From Shewanella pealeana ATCC 700345 (lineage in GTDB: Bacteria > Pseudomonadota > Gammaproteobacteria > Enterobacterales > Shewanellaceae): a stretch of 64,000 nucleotides of DNA. Numbering within the stretch: the first letter of the stretch is position 1; every line of letters starts with the position of its first letter. Below are positions 29,628 through 38,727 of the stretch, piece by piece. Under the pieces are notes generated by a model, which saw only the letters and a list, made by a program, of their open reading frames with translations, was not told where the DNA came from and ran no database searches. Where the stretch lies: positions 4,277,001 through 4,341,000 of the forward strand of contig NC_009901.1 in NCBI RefSeq assembly GCF_000018285.1, given 5' to 3'. Both the position numbers and the translations under genes were made by a program.

Positions 29628-31023
29628 GGCATTCCCCTTGCTCAAGGTTGAGCGCTAGTAACAAGGCTGATTGCTGCTCCATATTCAAACTTAAAGCTTG
29701 AGCGCGGCGCTTTAACGGGTAATGCAGCAATAACAGAGGCAGTGCCACCAGCAAGCCAGCCTGAGTGGTGATTAGCGCCTTACTGATCCCTTGAGATAGC
29801 AATTTAGGGTCGCTATTGCCGAACTCGGTTAAAGACTGAAATGTTTCAATCATCCCCGACACAGTTCCTAGTAAACCTAGCATTGGAGCCATGGCAGCAA
29901 GCAGCGCAATAAAGCCAAGACCTCGCTCAAATTGCGCCATCTGTTTCAGCATCAACTGCTTGAGCCGCTGATCCATTGCGTCAACACAGCTACCTTCAAC
30001 AATGGCATTAGCTAACACTTTCGCTGCTGGCACTCGAGACACACTCTGTAGTTGCTGCTTAATCTTTAGCAGATCCGCTTTAGCGCTATCATCTTTTTGA
30101 AGCTGGGCTAATGGACGCCAATACAGCAAGATCACCGCGCGCCAAAGGGCGATCAGTAAGCCAAGCGCTGCTAAAATAAGAATTGGCCACAACACTTCGC
30201 CACCATCTTTTACCCATTGGCCAACGCTTTGCTTTTGCGCCAAGCTTGGCAACATGCGGCCTTGACTTAAATCCATTGCCAATAGTTGAGTTTCCCCATC
30301 TATCCACGCTTTTAGCTGCAGACTAACACCGGTATCAACAGGCGTAATTGCGGTTGGCAGTTTGTCAGTAAAGGCAATGAAACTCGGTAAATCCGTATCG
30401 GTTACGGCCATTAAACCACCAAATACGAGTAGCTCTTTTGTGCTAACACTGCCATCGGCTTGGCTTATTGGTGCAGAAGTACGGGCAACTTGTGCTGTCA
30501 TCTGCATATCGTCAACGGCGTAACCGATAAGCTCATTAAGTTGCGACAGGCTTGGAAAGCTTGAGCTCGCCTTAGCGACAGCTAAACTTTGCTCTCGCTG
30601 CACTTCAATTAAGCTTGTAGAACTTTGCTGCCATTGCTGCGTTAAACTACTCAGCGCTTTTTGATAAGCCCCTTGAACCAGCTGCATATCATCAACAGCT
30701 AGTTGATAACTGCCAGTTAACTGCTGCTTTTGCTGATTAAGCGCGACTAGTTGCTCATTTAATGCTGCGAGCTGTGCGCGTTTACTGGCTAATCTTGCGC
30801 TTAACTCTTGTTGGTTAGATTTAACCTCATCGATCTCTTGTTTTAATTGATGCTCCCAAGCGCTATTTTGCTGACGGATATCAGCCACTCGGTTATCGAT
30901 TTGTGCCTTTTGCTGCAGATAATTACCAGCAGCTTTGCTCACTTGAGTGTCTGCAACAGCTTGGCCTTGGGCAAAGACTTGAATAGAAGCACTAAAGAAT
31001 AAAATAGCAATCACAGCCCTCAT
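29614..31023 (-). CDS. TtpC-like MotA/TolQ/ExbB protein
   Basis: 469 residues: signal peptide (1-18), a long periplasmic coiled coil (about 30-150, Gln-rich), a membrane helix near 275-297 and a C-terminal TolQ/ExbB domain (MAPMLGLLGTVSGMIETFQS, ISKALITTQAGLLVALPLL). This is the layout of TtpC, the fourth component of Vibrio TonB2 complexes, required for TonB2-driven siderophore uptake. It overlaps both neighbours, so it is translated with them. Confidence 0.87.
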   Translation of the reverse strand: MRAVIAILFFSASIQVFAQGQAVADTQVSKAAGNYLQQKAQIDNRVADIRQQNSAWEHQLKQEIDEVKSNQQELSARLASKRAQLAALNEQLVALNQQKQQLTGSYQLAVDDMQLVQGAYQKALSSLTQQWQQSSTSLIEVQREQSLAVAKASSSFPSLSQLNELIGYAVDDMQMTAQVARTSAPISQADGSVSTKELLVFGGLMAVTDTDLPSFIAFTDKLPTAITPVDTGVSLQLKAWIDGETQLLAMDLSQGRMLPSLAQKQSVGQWVKDGGEVLWPILILAALGLLIALWRAVILLYWRPLAQLQKDDSAKADLLKIKQQLQSVSRVPAAKVLANAIVEGSCVDAMDQRLKQLMLKQMAQFERGLGFIALLAAMAPMLGLLGTVSGMIETFQSLTEFGNSDPKLLSQGISKALITTQAGLLVALPLLLLHYPLKRRAQALSLNMEQQSALLLALNLEQGECHGSK

Positions 31024-31805
31024 TATTTAGAACCTCCTAATGGAAGCTTCACAATCTTCGCTACCTGTTTATTGGCGGTGATAGCCATGGCTAATTTAAT
31101 GTCACCTTGTTGATCGACAGGTAATGGCCGCCACTGGCGAGACTGCCCATCAAACCAACCTAAATGTTGCTCATCAGGCGTAATATAAAACCAAGATAAA
31201 CGTCCAAGTCGCAATAAATTAACCTGCACTGGCTGCTCATCGACTGCGATAACCTCTTGAGTTAACTGCAGTCCATAACCATAAGCAACCTCTATGGTCA
31301 TCACATCGAGTAAGCGCCTGAAACGCTCGGCTAATGGCAGAGCATTACTATCCATTGCGGTACGTAAAAATGCTAAGCGACGTTTACGCTCATCAAAGTC
31401 AAACGGAAGATCGCTGCTCACTTGACGCTCTAACATGGCATACCAGATCTCAAGCTGTGGCTCGAGCTCCTGCTTTAATGCAGTTATCGTGGCAATGTCT
31501 TGCTGCAACTGCGCAACCTCAGCTTGCAAGGACGCTAAATACCTTTGCTGTTTTTGCAGCTGATACTCAGTCCAGTAAAGCTCACCTAAGTCTTGTTGTT
31601 GCTGCGATAAAGACTGTGCTTTTTGCTGTTGCCATGCAGCCGCCTCTTCGCCAAGCTGCACTGCTTGTATTACAGGTTGTTGTATTTGTTCTAGCCAGCG
31701 CTCTGCTAACTGGCGATTAGAGTCACTTGCAACCGAAGTCGCACTGGCCGTTAGTGGCAACACACTAAAAGCTGCTAATAAACTGATATAAACTCGAGCT
31801 AGCAT
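31023..31805 (-). CDS. DUF3450 exported coiled-coil protein
   Basis: 260 residues from the start MLARVYISLL (GGGGG six bases upstream). A signal peptide is followed by a coiled coil (about 40-120) and a globular part with the DUF3450-typical FDFDERKRRLAFLRTAMDS and VAYGYGLQLTQEVI. DUF3450 proteins regularly precede ttpC-like genes and probably act with them in the periplasm. The start overlaps the end of the ResB-like gene by 7 bases and the stop abuts ttpC. Confidence 0.82.
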   Translation of the reverse strand: MLARVYISLLAAFSVLPLTASATSVASDSNRQLAERWLEQIQQPVIQAVQLGEEAAAWQQQKAQSLSQQQQDLGELYWTEYQLQKQQRYLASLQAEVAQLQQDIATITALKQELEPQLEIWYAMLERQVSSDLPFDFDERKRRLAFLRTAMDSNALPLAERFRRLLDVMTIEVAYGYGLQLTQEVIAVDEQPVQVNLLRLGRLSWFYITPDEQHLGWFDGQSRQWRPLPVDQQGDIKLAMAITANKQVAKIVKLPLGGSK

Positions 31806-32626
31806 TTGCGGCCCCCTTTTTTGATTGAGCGACGCCAAAACACCAGCCCTTGTAACAGTAAACTCACCAGCAATAAGCAATAACAGATAAAGAAATAGTT
31901 AATCAGTGGGTTATGTACCGCTAACATCTTAACTTGCACGCCTTTTGCCTCTTGTTGATAAGGCACACGAAAGTCCGTCACAGTGATATACAGATCGCCC
32001 CAGTTAAATGGACGCAGGAAACCTGCATGACCACTGACTGTCTGCTCGCCGTTGCTTATCTCAAAATAAGCATTATTAATGCGCGGATCGAATACCTCTA
32101 CGCTACGACGAGTGATACGGCCTGCCGGGCTAAAACCTTCTTCATCTTCGATAATTTGGCTGACATCATTGCGGTAATCCACTTTGACTAACTCGATTTG
32201 GTAACGACCACTGTTAATACGCTCACCTTGATGCAGCACTACGCTGTCGTGGCCATGAATAAACACTAAATCGACACCGTGGAAAATAAACACCAATAAG
32301 GTCAGAATATGGATCGGTAGCATCATGATCCGTGGGCTACGCCAGCGCTTATGGCGCCAAGTCGGCAGCAGATCGCGCCAAGAACACAGTGCGGTGTTTA
32401 GCCCAAGTAAAAACATCAAACCAAATAGGCCAACAAGCCAACTTGCCACAATAGGCGCATTAGCTAAACTCTGCATCCACTGCGACATTGGCAGATCGTT
32501 CAGTGAGCGCAGTACTTGCCGATAAGCATCTTGTTCACTCATGGCTACGCCAAGTGCAAACCACACAGACAACAGCAGTAGCAGCACAAAGGCTAACCGC
32601 ATCGAAAATAACCAGTTCATTTTCAT
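31799..32626 (-). CDS. ResB-like membrane protein
   Basis: 275 residues. Membrane segments at about 3-27, 54-76 and 98-120, then a periplasmic domain of about 115 residues, then one more helix near the C-terminus (LINYFFICYCLLLVSLLLQG). This is the ResB/Ccs1 topology of system II cytochrome c maturation, and the periplasmic domain has the beta-rich GERINSGRYQIELVKVDY pattern. It is shorter than classical ResB. The ATG overlaps the stop of the CcsA-like gene (ATGA). It is placed in a TonB/ABC transport operon rather than with cytochromes, so the cargo is unknown. Confidence 0.62.
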   Translation of the reverse strand: MKMNWLFSMRLAFVLLLLLSVWFALGVAMSEQDAYRQVLRSLNDLPMSQWMQSLANAPIVASWLVGLFGLMFLLGLNTALCSWRDLLPTWRHKRWRSPRIMMLPIHILTLLVFIFHGVDLVFIHGHDSVVLHQGERINSGRYQIELVKVDYRNDVSQIIEDEEGFSPAGRITRRSVEVFDPRINNAYFEISNGEQTVSGHAGFLRPFNWGDLYITVTDFRVPYQQEAKGVQVKMLAVHNPLINYFFICYCLLLVSLLLQGLVFWRRSIKKGGRKC

Positions 32627-33315
32627 GACAGGCGATACCCCAACATCAATACGCAAATAAAGCCAAGCACTGCAGCCTTGCCTAAAGCCAACGCTTTGCC
32701 ATTAGCAAACCAAGCTTTTGGTAAGTGAAACACTAAGATAAATAGCAGGTAAGTGAGGGCCGAGAAAAAGAAATGCCCACTCCAACTCCAGCTGCGTCCC
32801 CAGCCAATAAAAGCCCAATAGCTACCAGAGATTTCCCCACCAAGAAACGCGGTACCCGCTAATAAACTTAATAAATGGCTATGGTTCTCTAAACGAGGAT
32901 CACGAGCAAACGCGTGCAATAAGTAACCCACACAGCCTGCAATGGCTAAGCCCAATGCAATGGGGCGAGAAAGAAAGAACAGCTGCGCCCACAGTGAAGT
33001 AAGCATGGCGCTGTCACCTATTGGTGGCTCAAGTGTTTTGCTGTAGATAAGCAGTAATAACGCTAAGACACACACAGACCAGACATAGTTAGCTTGTAAA
33101 CTGCTACGGATAGGTAAAATGCAAACAGCTAGCAAGCTCACAATAGCAGTCACAACAAGGTAAGTTGCCACACTGCTACCCGGAAACAGTAGGCTATTAG
33201 CATTGATTAAGATAAGTGTCATAATTGATAATGCTAACAACACCATGCTTACTAAACGCGCTGCAATAAAGCCTTGTTCAAATGACTTAGCTTGCTTCAA
33301 ACTGACATCATTCAT
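32623..33315 (-). CDS. CcsA/ResC-like membrane protein with a WWD-like motif
   Basis: 230 residues, six or seven membrane helices. It contains SGSYWAFIGWGRSWSWSG at about 163-180, very like the heme-binding tryptophan-rich (WWD) motif of CcsA/CcmF/CcmC, but with Ser where Asp is usual. His134, His181 and His197 could act as ligands. It is followed by the ResB-like gene with a 4-base overlap, the order of a ResC-ResB partnership. A heme or other metal-cofactor role is inferred. Confidence 0.6.
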   Translation of the reverse strand: MNDVSLKQAKSFEQGFIAARLVSMVLLALSIMTLILINANSLLFPGSSVATYLVVTAIVSLLAVCILPIRSSLQANYVWSVCVLALLLLIYSKTLEPPIGDSAMLTSLWAQLFFLSRPIALGLAIAGCVGYLLHAFARDPRLENHSHLLSLLAGTAFLGGEISGSYWAFIGWGRSWSWSGHFFFSALTYLLFILVFHLPKAWFANGKALALGKAAVLGFICVLMLGYRLS

Positions 33316-34646
33316 TTGTTGGGTTCACCTGTTAATGCCGCATTGCCTACGCTAACAAACTGCATTAGTTTTTGCGGCAAATTAGCATCTTCAACATCAA
33401 TAATTTCAGGATTATTAAGCGACCAGTGGCGGCAAACCTGCTCGATTAAACTTGGTCGCACCACCCAGATATGTCGGCTATTCGTCACAGAAAGCAGAGG
33501 CGCTATCTGCTTGCCAAAGCCTTGTCCACCAAGCTCCATCGGCCCTATTTCATCTACAATACAGATATCGCCTTGCATAAAGTGGATGTGGTCAAGCGCC
33601 CGTTTGCCTAATGCGATCCCCTCTTCGGTAAAGGTGAATCGAGTGCCGGTTTTCTTATCGAGTACTCCTGTGCGATGACCAAACAAGCACTTCTCACCTG
33701 TGGCGATATCGACAATATCGCTACTAAAACGTCGACCATCCTGCATCACTCCTGGACATAGCATTCCTTTAAGCGCTATCTGGTGTTGCTTACACCGCGC
33801 GATAAATGCCCCTAAGGCAGTGGTTTTGCCACTACCACTTTCGCCAGTAATAATGAGCACTTTACTCATACTGAGCCCCAATATATTTTGCGGCATAAAA
33901 AACTCCTGCTCGGCGACTTGATAGCTGGCCGTTGCCAAACCATACAATCGACTAATATTTTTGCTGGTCATCACGGCGTTACGCTCGCCATAATCCAACA
34001 CTTTACCGTGCTCCAATAGCAGCACTTTATCAGCGTATAGCTGGGCTAAGTTTGGATCGTGCAATATGGCAATCACGGCGGTTTTAGATTCAACGCAGCT
34101 ACGTTTAACCTGCGAAAGGATTTGATATTTATTACGGTAATCAAGATGGTTCGTTGGCTCATCGAGCAGTAATAATTGCTCACTCTGAAATAGCGCTCTA
34201 GCCAGTAACACCAACTGACGTTCGCCACCCGACAGACGGTTATAATCTGCTTTGGCCAAGGCTCCAACATCAAGCAGTTGCATCACTCGTTTAGCGTCAT
34301 TAATATCTTGCTCAGAAGGAGACTCGAAGGTTGATAGAAAAGGGGTACGCCCCATTACCACCATTTCAAGCGCAGTAAAAGCAAAGGCAGTTTCTTGCTG
34401 CTGTGGCACCAAAGCCATCTGCTGGGCAATTTCGGCTCGGCTCATTTTCTCCAGCGGACGAGAATTAAGATGAACAGCACCTTTGCTAGGTTGATTGAGA
34501 CCACATAGACAGTTCATCAATGTGGTTTTACCTGCACCATTAGCCCCTAAAACCGCTAAAAACTCGCCTGCTGCTAACTCGAAACTAATATCTTCTAATA
34601 AGCACTTGTCACCGACAGCGTAACTAATATGGTTAACCGATAGCAT
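33312..34646 (-). CDS. FepC/BtuD-type ABC ATPase fused to a THEP1-like NTPase
   Basis: 444 residues in two parts. Residues 1 to about 240 are an iron-siderophore/B12-type ABC ATPase: Walker A GANGAGKT (34-41), signature LSGGERQ, Walker B LLLLDEPTNHLD. Residues about 260-440 resemble THEP1/NTPase_1 nucleoside triphosphatases: P-loop GESGSGKTT (268-276), GVMQDGRRFSSDIVDIATGE and Walker B CIVDEIGPME. An in-frame ATG at 33869 has GGGG six bases upstream and could start a free NTPase. Start and stop overlap both neighbours. The role of the NTPase half is unknown. Confidence 0.82.
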   Translation of the reverse strand: MLSVNHISYAVGDKCLLEDISFELAAGEFLAVLGANGAGKTTLMNCLCGLNQPSKGAVHLNSRPLEKMSRAEIAQQMALVPQQQETAFAFTALEMVVMGRTPFLSTFESPSEQDINDAKRVMQLLDVGALAKADYNRLSGGERQLVLLARALFQSEQLLLLDEPTNHLDYRNKYQILSQVKRSCVESKTAVIAILHDPNLAQLYADKVLLLEHGKVLDYGERNAVMTSKNISRLYGLATASYQVAEQEFFMPQNILGLSMSKVLIITGESGSGKTTALGAFIARCKQHQIALKGMLCPGVMQDGRRFSSDIVDIATGEKCLFGHRTGVLDKKTGTRFTFTEEGIALGKRALDHIHFMQGDICIVDEIGPMELGGQGFGKQIAPLLSVTNSRHIWVVRPSLIEQVCRHWSLNNPEIIDVEDANLPQKLMQFVSVGNAALTGEPNK

Positions 34647-35692
34647 TAGTAGGCCCCTCCCTGACGGAAACGAAACAGCAAAAAGGCAAACAGTGGTGCA
34701 CCAACCAATGAGGTCACGATACCGATTGGGATCTCCATGCTAAAGCTCGCCCGTGCCACACTGTCTGCGAACAGCAAAAATATCGCACCTACCGCAGTTG
34801 ATAAGGGAATAAGCCGCATATTGTTAGCACCAGTAAAAGTGCGCACCATGTGCGGTACAACGAGACCAATCCAAGCAACTGAGCCAACGGTTGCGACACA
34901 AGAAGCGACGATAAACGAGCTAGTCACAATTAACACCATACGCAGTCTTGCAGGTTCCACCCCAAGGCTGCGGCATTGGTGATCGCCCAAGCAAAGTACA
35001 TTGAGGCGATAACGCAGCGTATGGATAAGACCATAACCTAGAGCTACAGGCACAATCAGCTGCGCCACAGTACTCCAGCTGCTCACCGACAAAGATCCCA
35101 TCAACCAAAAAACAATAGCTGGTAGCTCACCATAAGGATCAGCTAGCGCTTTTAACATGGTAAGGCCTGCGCCAAATATCGAGCCGACAATAATGCCGGT
35201 CATAATCATCAGCAGTAAGCTGTTACTACCAAAGCGCTTAGCCATAAACATGGCAGCACATGCTGCAGTTAAACCACAAATAAATGCCAGCAATTGCACC
35301 ATAAGCCAACTGCTACCCGGTAAAATCAGCCCCATAGCCGCGCCAAACATACAGCCAGATGCCACACCTAAAATGTCGGGAGAAACCAGCGGATTACGAA
35401 AGACTCCCTGATAAACCGCGCCAGATACGGCCAGCCCGGCGCCAACAATCAGTGCTGTCAGTAAGCGAGGAAAACGGATCAACAGAATGACCCGCTCTTC
35501 CTGAGTCAAGTTATCAGGTACTTGGCCTGTAAGTATTAAACTACTCAGCACCGATGGCAGTTTTTGAATAGCGCTGAATAAATCGCTTGGGTTAATCGAG
35601 AAGCGCCCAGCACAAATACCAACTAAGCCAACCACAATGGCAATCCCGAGCCATTGCACAGGTTGTATCGCGCGTGTTTTTGCTACAAACAT
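34646..35692 (-). CDS. FecCD/BtuC-type ABC permease
   Basis: 348 residues, about ten membrane helices, with the family motifs LLIRFPRLLTALIVGAGLAV, GVFRNPLVSPDILGVASG, LGVEPARLR and GLVVPHMVR. It forms the inner-membrane channel for a chelated metal, heme or corrinoid. The start at 35692 lies inside the last codons of the binding-protein gene; the stop overlaps the ATPase start (TAATG). Confidence 0.9.
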   Translation of the reverse strand: MFVAKTRAIQPVQWLGIAIVVGLVGICAGRFSINPSDLFSAIQKLPSVLSSLILTGQVPDNLTQEERVILLIRFPRLLTALIVGAGLAVSGAVYQGVFRNPLVSPDILGVASGCMFGAAMGLILPGSSWLMVQLLAFICGLTAACAAMFMAKRFGSNSLLLMIMTGIIVGSIFGAGLTMLKALADPYGELPAIVFWLMGSLSVSSWSTVAQLIVPVALGYGLIHTLRYRLNVLCLGDHQCRSLGVEPARLRMVLIVTSSFIVASCVATVGSVAWIGLVVPHMVRTFTGANNMRLIPLSTAVGAIFLLFADSVARASFSMEIPIGIVTSLVGAPLFAFLLFRFRQGGAY

Positions 35693-36681
35693 TGGCTCAT
35701 CTCTTGTAGCGGTGAAAGGCAAGCGTCACCAAAGGCCACTTGATAGTAATGGGCAATTTCGGCATTTAGATCGATGTTTATAAATCTTTCAGGGTAAGCA
35801 TGCGCGGCAATATATAAAGCACCCGCCATCGCCATCGGTGACGGCATATCCCAAAAGCTACCTTTAGGTATTTTGATGTGCGGCAACTGAGCGAGTTGGG
35901 TCATCAGTGACTTGTTCAGTTGCTCATCCACTTTAGTTGAATCATTAGACTCACGTACCAGCACCTGTGGCTGCCATAACAGGAGTTGCTCAGCATTCAC
36001 TTTTGGATAGAAACCCGGTACGCCAGTGGCAACGTTTTCTACTCCAGCAACTGCCATCAGCTGATGCTGAAACATCTGTTCACTCGCTGTGCGGTATAGA
36101 TCTGAGCTATTAGCATAATATGCACGTAGGCGTTGATCGTCACTAAGCCCTTTCAATCCTGTTTGAATAATTTCGGCTAAACGTTGGTTTTCAGCTGCTA
36201 TCTTAGCCGCCTTGTCTTCCGTACCCGTGGCTTTCGCTAATAGCGACAGCACAACTTCACTATCTTTAAAACTTTCAGGTTGGATAACCAAGCTAGCAAT
36301 GCCTAAAGAAGTCAGGCGATCCGCCAATCTATAACCGTCTTTCTTACCAAAGACTAAAACCAGATCCGGCTTCAATGCGACGATGGTTTCTAAACTCGTT
36401 CCAGCCGAACGACTGCCGATCACCACTGGATCGCGCTCAGCTAAAATACGGTTTATAAATGGAGAGTGCTTGGTGCTACCACCGATACCAACAAGTTGAT
36501 CTGCAAGCCCAAGGCTTAAAGAAAATAGGTTAGCAGGTGTAAACGTCGTCACAATACGTGAGGCAGGCTTTTGCAGAACCACCTCACGGCCTTGTTGATC
36601 GACCAAGTGTATCGGCGCTGCCGATACACTTGAAAGACCACAAAGGAGAATGACAACAGCACTAAATAGTCTGTTTAGCAT
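35683..36681 (-). CDS. Periplasmic binding protein (TroA/BtuF-like)
   Basis: 332 residues with a signal peptide ending SVSA. A class III binding protein of the siderophore/heme/B12 type: HLVDQQGREVVLQKPASRIV, VALKPDLVLVFG and the long linking helix around 160-180. It delivers the ligand to the FecCD-like permease. The many Tyr/Ser near 190-205 may line the site, but the ligand cannot be read from sequence. The start lies nine bases after the receptor stop. Confidence 0.85.
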   Translation of the reverse strand: MLNRLFSAVVILLCGLSSVSAAPIHLVDQQGREVVLQKPASRIVTTFTPANLFSLSLGLADQLVGIGGSTKHSPFINRILAERDPVVIGSRSAGTSLETIVALKPDLVLVFGKKDGYRLADRLTSLGIASLVIQPESFKDSEVVLSLLAKATGTEDKAAKIAAENQRLAEIIQTGLKGLSDDQRLRAYYANSSDLYRTASEQMFQHQLMAVAGVENVATGVPGFYPKVNAEQLLLWQPQVLVRESNDSTKVDEQLNKSLMTQLAQLPHIKIPKGSFWDMPSPMAMAGALYIAAHAYPERFINIDLNAEIAHYYQVAFGDACLSPLQEMSQCL

Positions 36682-36690
36682 TCTGACTCC

Positions 36691-38727
36691 TTAGAAGCGG
36701 TACTTTACGCCCACTTCATAAGAGCGGCCTTCGTTTGGCTGACCGTATCCTTCGTAGTGCGACTCATCGAGTAGGTTGTTTAGATTAACGTAAGCAGAAA
36801 GCTGCGGTGTAATCGATTTCTTAATACCCATATCAATAGTTAACGTATCTGACTCCCACTCATCTGAACGCTCATCAATCATGATGTCAGTGCGGTAGCG
36901 AACGCGTAAGTTACTATCAATATCTAACCAAGGCTGATACCAGTTAACGATCGCAGTAACAGAGTCTTTTGGAATGTCACGGAAGTAATCCGAATCACGG
37001 TCAACACTCTTGTTACGTGCATGGGTATAAGTGTAATCCAGAGATAAGCTGATATTTTCTGTTAGCTGACTTAAGGTAGTGATCTCGATACCGTAAAACT
37101 CTGACTTACCAATGTTTTGGTAGATTTCAAGGTCCCAACCTGGATCCGTTGGATCAGGCATATAAGTAGAGACAATCTTATCGCTCACATCATGGTAGAA
37201 CAGGCCGATATCGATACTGTTTAATAATTTATGGCTAAAATCATTCTTCCAGCCTAAGGTATAGCTAGTATTACGCTCAGGTTTAATATCGTGGCGCGCA
37301 CCAGTGTCGTCATACATCTCAGTAAAAGTCGCAAAGCGAGTCTTTTGAGCAATAGAGCCATAAACTAAACCTGCGTTATCGAAGGTGTAGCTCATACCTA
37401 ACATTGGATCGAGTGTATCCGAGCCATCTTCACCCGGTGCCGCATCGTTGCCACGGTCTTCAACCACCGTTTGTTTATGCCATGCAACACCTGCAACCAC
37501 ATTTAAAGCACCAAATGTCATGGTATCTTCAGCGGCCAAGCTAATGGTATCAAGCTGAGAACGCTCATAAGCGTGAGAGCGGTCAGGATCCACATAGGCA
37601 ACATTCTTCTTCTTATGAACGTCATTCTTAAAGTTCACAGAAAGACTTAAACTGTTCCAATCGGCTAGCGCCATATCGGTAAACAGAGCGCCACCAGCGG
37701 TATAATCGCTAAAGCTACTGGTCGCAAGTTTTACCTCTTTCTCAGGATTGCTATAGGAGTCATAGCTATCGTTATGCATGTGGTAGTAACCTAAAGCACG
37801 CACTGTTAGCCAATCATTAACGCGGTGTAAACCGCTTAAATCCATACCGGTATCTTTGTATTCAGAGATATCAGCAAAACTACTAAAGTCACTAAACACC
37901 TTGTTATTACGGGTGTTGTATGGCAATTCGCGATCTGAATCTAAACTAAAAACACTAGCAAATAGTTCGGTACTTTCGTTGGCGTAACCACCACGGACCC
38001 AGATGTTAGTCGACTCGTAGGCTGAGTTTTCGCGCTTACCGCCATCTTCAACAACCATCTGCTTTGGCAAGTCGCCATATTTATCTCTAATGTCAGATAA
38101 AACAGGCTCGAAATCATTAGACATGCGCATCGCATCACGACCACGATGATCAACAGTTGCGAATAAGCTAAAGCCATTTTTGCCTAGGCTAAGTGAAGCT
38201 GACTCATGATTCTGGCCCATCTGCCCGAATGAAGCCTGAACATCACCACTAACACCATCTTGACCTTTCTTGGTGATAATATTGACGACGCCACCCATGC
38301 CATTAGGTCCATAAAGTACAGATGAAGCACCTTTAACAACCTCGATCTTGGCAATAATGCTCGCTGGAATTTGATTAAGATCTAGCTGACCGTAGTTGGT
38401 TTCATAGTAAGGCACACCATCAAGTAAAATAAGCACTTTATCTTGCTCAAACCCTTGAATGGTCAGAAATTTCTCACCTTTACTCGATTGAGCAACATGT
38501 ACTCCAGGGACATAGTCGAGTGCATCAGCCGCAGTCTTTGCACCAATTAACTCAATTTGCTCTGCGGTCATAGTGTTGTTGATAGCAATATCTTTAACAC
38601 CTGTTTGGTCTGACACGACGATTTCACCAAGTGAAAAAACATCGTTTGCTTCATTAGCCATTGCAGCAGGGCACGACAATAAACTGCTGATGATAACTGC
38701 TATTTTTGTATTTCTTGTTCTGATCAC
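36691..38727 (-). CDS. TonB-dependent outer-membrane receptor
   Basis: 678 residues. Signal peptide ending near AMA, then a TonB box (EIVVS, about 35-39), a plug domain (LDYVPGVHVAQSS, IQGFEQDKVLILLDGVPYYE, IEVVKGASSVLYGPNGMGGV) and a 22-strand-type barrel ending in the outer-membrane signature YEVGVKYRF. It takes a bound substrate across the outer membrane using the TonB complex encoded at the end of the same operon. It is the first gene, so the operon promoter must lie in 38728-39128. No Fur box or B12 riboswitch is evident there. Confidence 0.92.
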   Translation of the reverse strand: MIRTRNTKIAVIISSLLSCPAAMANEANDVFSLGEIVVSDQTGVKDIAINNTMTAEQIELIGAKTAADALDYVPGVHVAQSSKGEKFLTIQGFEQDKVLILLDGVPYYETNYGQLDLNQIPASIIAKIEVVKGASSVLYGPNGMGGVVNIITKKGQDGVSGDVQASFGQMGQNHESASLSLGKNGFSLFATVDHRGRDAMRMSNDFEPVLSDIRDKYGDLPKQMVVEDGGKRENSAYESTNIWVRGGYANESTELFASVFSLDSDRELPYNTRNNKVFSDFSSFADISEYKDTGMDLSGLHRVNDWLTVRALGYYHMHNDSYDSYSNPEKEVKLATSSFSDYTAGGALFTDMALADWNSLSLSVNFKNDVHKKKNVAYVDPDRSHAYERSQLDTISLAAEDTMTFGALNVVAGVAWHKQTVVEDRGNDAAPGEDGSDTLDPMLGMSYTFDNAGLVYGSIAQKTRFATFTEMYDDTGARHDIKPERNTSYTLGWKNDFSHKLLNSIDIGLFYHDVSDKIVSTYMPDPTDPGWDLEIYQNIGKSEFYGIEITTLSQLTENISLSLDYTYTHARNKSVDRDSDYFRDIPKDSVTAIVNWYQPWLDIDSNLRVRYRTDIMIDERSDEWESDTLTIDMGIKKSITPQLSAYVNLNNLLDESHYEGYGQPNEGRSYEVGVKYRF

